In this document: positions 60,905-64,000 of the stretch, in pieces
Numbering within the stretch: position 1 is the first letter of the stretch
How the letters are laid out: each line of letters starts with the position of its first letter
Assembly: GCF_034555935.1 (NCBI RefSeq)
Contig: NZ_JAYDCJ010000003.1
Location: 1,674,001 to 1,738,000, forward strand
DNA from: Marinobacter qingdaonensis
Lineage (GTDB): Bacteria > Pseudomonadota > Gammaproteobacteria > Pseudomonadales > Oleiphilaceae
Direction: 5' to 3'
Length of the DNA stretch: 64,000 nucleotides
The notes under the pieces: generated by a model
Seen by the model: only the letters and a program-made list of their open reading frames with translations
Databases searched by the model: none
What the model was told of the DNA's origin: nothing
Program-made: the position numbers and the translations under genes

Positions 60905-62941
60905 ATGGCCAAGCACGACCTGGATCCGAACTACCTGGATCCCAACTACGAACCCGTGGTCAACCGTTCCGGCAACCATCCGTTCCACGAAGTCCTGGCC
61001 GCGCGCCTGCAGCGCCGCTCGGTGATGAAGGGCACCGTGGGTGCCGCCCTCGCCAGCCTCATGGGGGTGACCCTGGTGGGCTGCTCCAGCGATGACGACG
61101 ATGACGCCGCCGACAGCGCCGACAGCAGCGGCGGCTCGGCCAGCGCCGCCACCGAACTCGGCTTCAAGGCCATTCCGGTGTCCACCGCCAACCAGGTGGT
61201 GGTGCCCGAGGGCTACTCGGCCGTGCCGTTCCTGCCCTGGGGCACGCCCATCACCGGCGCCTACCCGGAATTCCAGGCCGACGCCTCCAACACCGGTGCC
61301 GAGCAGGAGCAGCAGGTGGGCATGCACCACGATGGCCTGCATTTCTTCCCCATTGACCAGAAGGCCGGTGGCAACAGCTCCACCGAAGGCCTGTTGGTGA
61401 TGAACCACGAGTACATCAATCAGGACGCCCTGCATCCGAATGGCGCCACCGCCGCCGCCGATAACCTTGGCGTTCGCCCGGAAGACGAGGTGCGCAAGGA
61501 AATTGCCGCCCATGGCGTGTCCGTGGTGCACATCAAGCAGGACAGCAACGGCACCTGGGACCTGGTGTTCGGCAGTCCGTTCAATCGCCGGATCACCGGC
61601 GGTACCGAGATGGACATCCGCGGCCCGCTGCGCGGCTATTGCAAGTTGGTCACCCGATTCAGCCCAAGCGCCACCGAGACCCGGGGTACCCTGAATAACT
61701 GCTCCATGGGTCCGACCCCCTGGGGCACCTACCTGGCGGCCGAGGAAAACTGGCACGGCTATTTCGCCAACAGCGAGGTCAACCCGCCGCGGGAGCAGAC
61801 CCGCCATGGCGTTGGCAGTTCCAGCCGGTACGACTGGGAGCTGGCTGCAGGCGGCGCCGACGCCTACGTGCGCTTTGACGTCACCCCCGGTCTTGGTGAT
61901 CCGGATACCGACTACCGCAACGAAGCCAACACCTACGGTTACATGGTGGAAATCGACCCGTTCACCCCGGAAGCTAAGCCCCAGAAGCGCACCGCCCTGG
62001 GCCGGTTCGGCCACGAAGGCGTGATCTTCGCCCCGGCCGTCGAGGGCAAGCCGGTGGTGTGCTACTCCGGCGACGATTCCCGGTTCGAGTACATCTACAA
62101 GTTCGTTTCTTCTCAGCCCTATTCGGCGGCAACCGCCGGTGGTTACCTGCTGGACGAGGGCACCCTGTACGTGGCCAGGTTCAACGACGACGGCACCGGT
62201 GAGTGGCTGTCGCTGTCTCTCGAGGACGACGATTTTGCCGCCAAGGTGACGGCCGCGAATGGCTCCATGGTGGGCGACATCAACTTCACCGGATTCGCCG
62301 ACCAGGCCGACGTGCTGCTCAACACCCGCCTGGCCGCCGACATCGCCGGCGCCACGCCCATGGACCGCCCGGAGTGGGGCGCGGTGGACCCGAACACCGG
62401 TGAGGTCTATTTCACCCTGACCAACAACTCCCAGCGCACCGAGGGGCAGACCGACGCCGCCAACCCGATCGCGGAAAACCGCACCGGCCACATCATCCGC
62501 TGGAGCGAAGCCGGTGGCGACCATGCGGCCACCAGCTTCGACTGGGACATCTTTGTCTTTGCCGGCGAGCAGGGCACCGAAACCGTGGTCGACGGCGAGG
62601 CCGTGGTGACTCTGGACGACGACAACATCTTCAACAGCCCGGATGGCCTGTGGTTCGACTACAACGGCCGGCTCTGGATCCAGACCGACGGCTCGGACGC
62701 CGCGCCCTACCAGAACAACATGATGCTGGCGGCCAACCCGGTTACCCGTGAGATCAAGCGTTTCTTCGTGGGCCCGGTCGGCTGTGAGGTCACCGGTGTG
62801 GTCACCACCCCAGACGTGAAGACAATGTTCGTCAATATCCAGCACCCCGAGGTCGACTGGCCGTTCGGCACCGAGGGCGATCACCCGCGCGATGCGACGG
62901 TGATCGTCACCCGTGATGACGGAGGCGTGGTCGGCGCCTGA
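60905..62941 (+). CDS. phoX: PhoX family alkaline phosphatase (Tat-exported)
   Basis: 678 residues. A long n-region precedes the Tat motif QRRSVMKGTVGAALASLMGV and a lipobox-like VGC, then an Asp-rich linker (SSDDDDDAADSADSS). The DUF839 propeller contains the PhoX Fe/Ca-site segments LVMNHEYINQDALHPNG, NNCSMGPTPWGTYLAAEENW, RFGHEGVIFAP and CYSGDDSRFEYIYKFVSSQP, including the Cys and Glu ligands. It would release phosphate from organic monoesters outside the cytoplasm. A Pho box precedes it and a strong terminator follows. Confidence 0.93.
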   Translation: MAKHDLDPNYLDPNYEPVVNRSGNHPFHEVLAARLQRRSVMKGTVGAALASLMGVTLVGCSSDDDDDAADSADSSGGSASAATELGFKAIPVSTANQVVVPEGYSAVPFLPWGTPITGAYPEFQADASNTGAEQEQQVGMHHDGLHFFPIDQKAGGNSSTEGLLVMNHEYINQDALHPNGATAAADNLGVRPEDEVRKEIAAHGVSVVHIKQDSNGTWDLVFGSPFNRRITGGTEMDIRGPLRGYCKLVTRFSPSATETRGTLNNCSMGPTPWGTYLAAEENWHGYFANSEVNPPREQTRHGVGSSSRYDWELAAGGADAYVRFDVTPGLGDPDTDYRNEANTYGYMVEIDPFTPEAKPQKRTALGRFGHEGVIFAPAVEGKPVVCYSGDDSRFEYIYKFVSSQPYSAATAGGYLLDEGTLYVARFNDDGTGEWLSLSLEDDDFAAKVTAANGSMVGDINFTGFADQADVLLNTRLAADIAGATPMDRPEWGAVDPNTGEVYFTLTNNSQRTEGQTDAANPIAENRTGHIIRWSEAGGDHAATSFDWDIFVFAGEQGTETVVDGEAVVTLDDDNIFNSPDGLWFDYNGRLWIQTDGSDAAPYQNNMMLAANPVTREIKRFFVGPVGCEVTGVVTTPDVKTMFVNIQHPEVDWPFGTEGDHPRDATVIVTRDDGGVVGA

Positions 62942-62961
62942 TTGGCATAGCACTCTTGAAG

Positions 62962-63013
62962 GCCGCGCCGCCGGCCGGTTCCATCAGGGAGCCGGTCGGC
63001 GGTGCGGCTTTTT
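62962..63013 (+). terminator. Intrinsic terminator of phoX
   Basis: A long GC stem (GCCGCGCCGCCGGCCGGTTC pairing with its complement-like GAGCCGGTCGGCGGTGCGGC) with loop ATCAG is followed by TTTTT, 20 bases after the stop. Confidence 0.93.
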
Positions 63014-63155
63014 GGGTTCAGGATTTCCCACCCTGGCCGATAGCCAGAAAGAGTGAACTAAAGTAGGAGTTCCTCACCCAGTCTGATTCATTAATCTCCT
63101 TGATGGCCTCGAGCTGACACATGACCACACCAACAACAAAGGTCGAGAGGTTGTT

Positions 63156-64000
63156 ATGGCATTGCTTGATCGTTCGACGATTCTTTTGGGACTGGCGCTT
63201 GCGCTCGCAGTGGCGGTCGCCGCAACCCTGGGGGCACCCATGCTAGGTCTGGATCCGGGATCGGTGCTCATTGGCCTGCTGGCGGGCCTGGCGCTGGCAT
63301 TGGGGTATTTCATTGTCCGGGTGCTGGAGCCCATCGAGCGCGGCATTCGCGGCCTCAACGACCACAGCCTGGATGCGGATCACCCGCTCCGCCGCCAGTG
63401 CGCCCAGGTGCTGGCCGACGCCGAGGCGGGCCGGGCGCTGGTGGCCACACTCTCCGGCAGCGCCGACCAGAACGCGATTTCCGCCGCCCAGGTGTCCTTC
63501 GCCGCCGATCAGCTCAAGCTCCGGCTCGACCGGCAGGTCCAGGAGACGGCTCAGATCGCCGAGTACGCCGGCCAGATTACCGAGAACGTGCGGGCTTCCT
63601 CGGCCCAGGCCACCGATGCCGCCACCATGGCGCACCAGGCCAGCGTCACCAGTGCCGAGGGGCGTCAGGCACTGATGGACGCCATCGATCGGGTCCGGGT
63701 GGTGCACCAGCAATCGGGCGAGAACCTGAAGCTGATCCAGGCCCTGAACGACAAGTCCGAGAAGATCCAGGGCGTGACCAGCACCATCCAGGGCATCGCC
63801 GAACAGACCAACCTGCTGGCCCTGAATGCCGCCATCGAAGCGGCCCGGGCCGGCGAGCAGGGCCGGGGCTTTGCCGTGGTTGCCGATGAGGTTCGCCAAC
63901 TGGCGGGCCGCACCGCCGAGGCCACCAGCGAGGTGGCGGAAACCCTGCAGGAAATCCGCTCGGGCACCCAGCAGATCGTCAGCCGTATCGAAGACCTGGC
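63156..64000 (+). CDS. Methyl-accepting chemotaxis protein (3' end beyond window)
   Basis: 281 residues visible. Two membrane helices are close together (about 8-32 and 38-58) with almost no periplasmic domain, so sensing is probably within the membrane or cytoplasm. A coiled-coil region follows, then the signalling tip [20 protein letters not shown] and [26 protein letters not shown] precedes the ATG. The C-terminal part is cut by the window. Unlike the receptor at 8352 it has no large ligand-binding domain. Confidence 0.9.
   Translation, partial: MALLDRSTILLGLALALAVAVAATLGAPMLGLDPGSVLIGLLAGLALALGYFIVRVLEPIERGIRGLNDHSLDADHPLRRQCAQVLADAEAGRALVATLSGSADQNAISAAQVSFAADQLKLRLDRQVQETAQIAEYAGQITENVRASSAQATDAATMAHQASVTSAEGRQALMDAIDRVRVVHQQSGENLKLIQALNDKSEKIQGVTSTIQGIAEQTNLLALNAAIEAARAGEQGRGFAVVADEVRQLAGRTAEATSEVAETLQEIRSGTQQIVSRIEDL

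Overview
The window is about 64 kb of dense, GC-rich chromosomal DNA from a free-living, respiring gammaproteobacterium. Gene content (Mrp sodium/proton antiporter, Cpx-type two-component system, PhoD/PhoX phosphatases, fatty-acid and branched-chain amino-acid catabolism, PA0069-type radical SAM protein, astA) and the character of the proteins suggest a marine, Marinobacter-like organism; that placement is inference. I see about 64 protein genes, no rRNA or tRNA, no CRISPR array, no transposase and no prophage. Two genes are cut by the window ends: mmsA on the left and a chemotaxis receptor on the right.

Layout. 1-11 kb: mmsA with a divergent LysR regulator, a ZIP metal transporter, an Old Yellow Enzyme, a Rdx/SelW-like protein, a lipoprotein, an L,D-transpeptidase, a LexA-boxed radical SAM gene, a chemotaxis receptor and a TSUP permease. 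11-24 kb: an AbiTii-like protein, pcm, a HglS-type DUF1338 gene with astA and an Lrp regulator, a GST, an acyl-CoA ligase, a LysR gene, a transglycosylase-like protein, a DUF2059 protein overlapping an MBL hydrolase, a creatinase-like M24 protein, and a PpiC/VanZ pair. 24-29 kb: ybiT, DUF1415, a spermidine-synthase-like protein and a sirtuin. 29-34 kb: NSS transporter, leucine dehydrogenase and AzlCD, a likely branched-chain amino-acid neighbourhood. 34-41 kb: dodecin, a FemAB-like acetyltransferase, a cpxP/cpxRA-like module, YigZ and YciH. 41-48 kb: dadA, a phoD/phoX-like pair, an acyl-CoA ligase and ppnP. 48-54 kb: a complete mrp operon with fused A and B subunits. 54-64 kb: fadH, a GlxA-type regulator, a large acyl-CoA dehydrogenase, small proteins, phoX and the second chemotaxis receptor.

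The most unusual signal is non-coding. Four copies of a roughly 94-108 bp palindromic repeat lie in two pairs, one flanking the DUF1415 gene and one upstream of the acyl-CoA dehydrogenase. Each copy has a long outer stem enclosing two small hairpins, and all eight hairpin loops read ANGGAY between C and G, which is the CsrA/RsmA recognition motif. Outer-stem sequences differ between copies but stay self-complementary. If transcribed in the right sense each copy would be a bivalent CsrA/RsmA target.

Regulatory sites with good sequence support are a LexA box before the radical SAM gene, an array of GTMAA repeats between the cpxP-like and cpxR-like genes, Pho-box heptamers ahead of phoX (and more weakly phoD), and a palindrome inside a leftward promoter about 390 bp upstream of leucine dehydrogenase. 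Several convergent gene pairs share or overlap their stop codons, so the region is very tightly packed.
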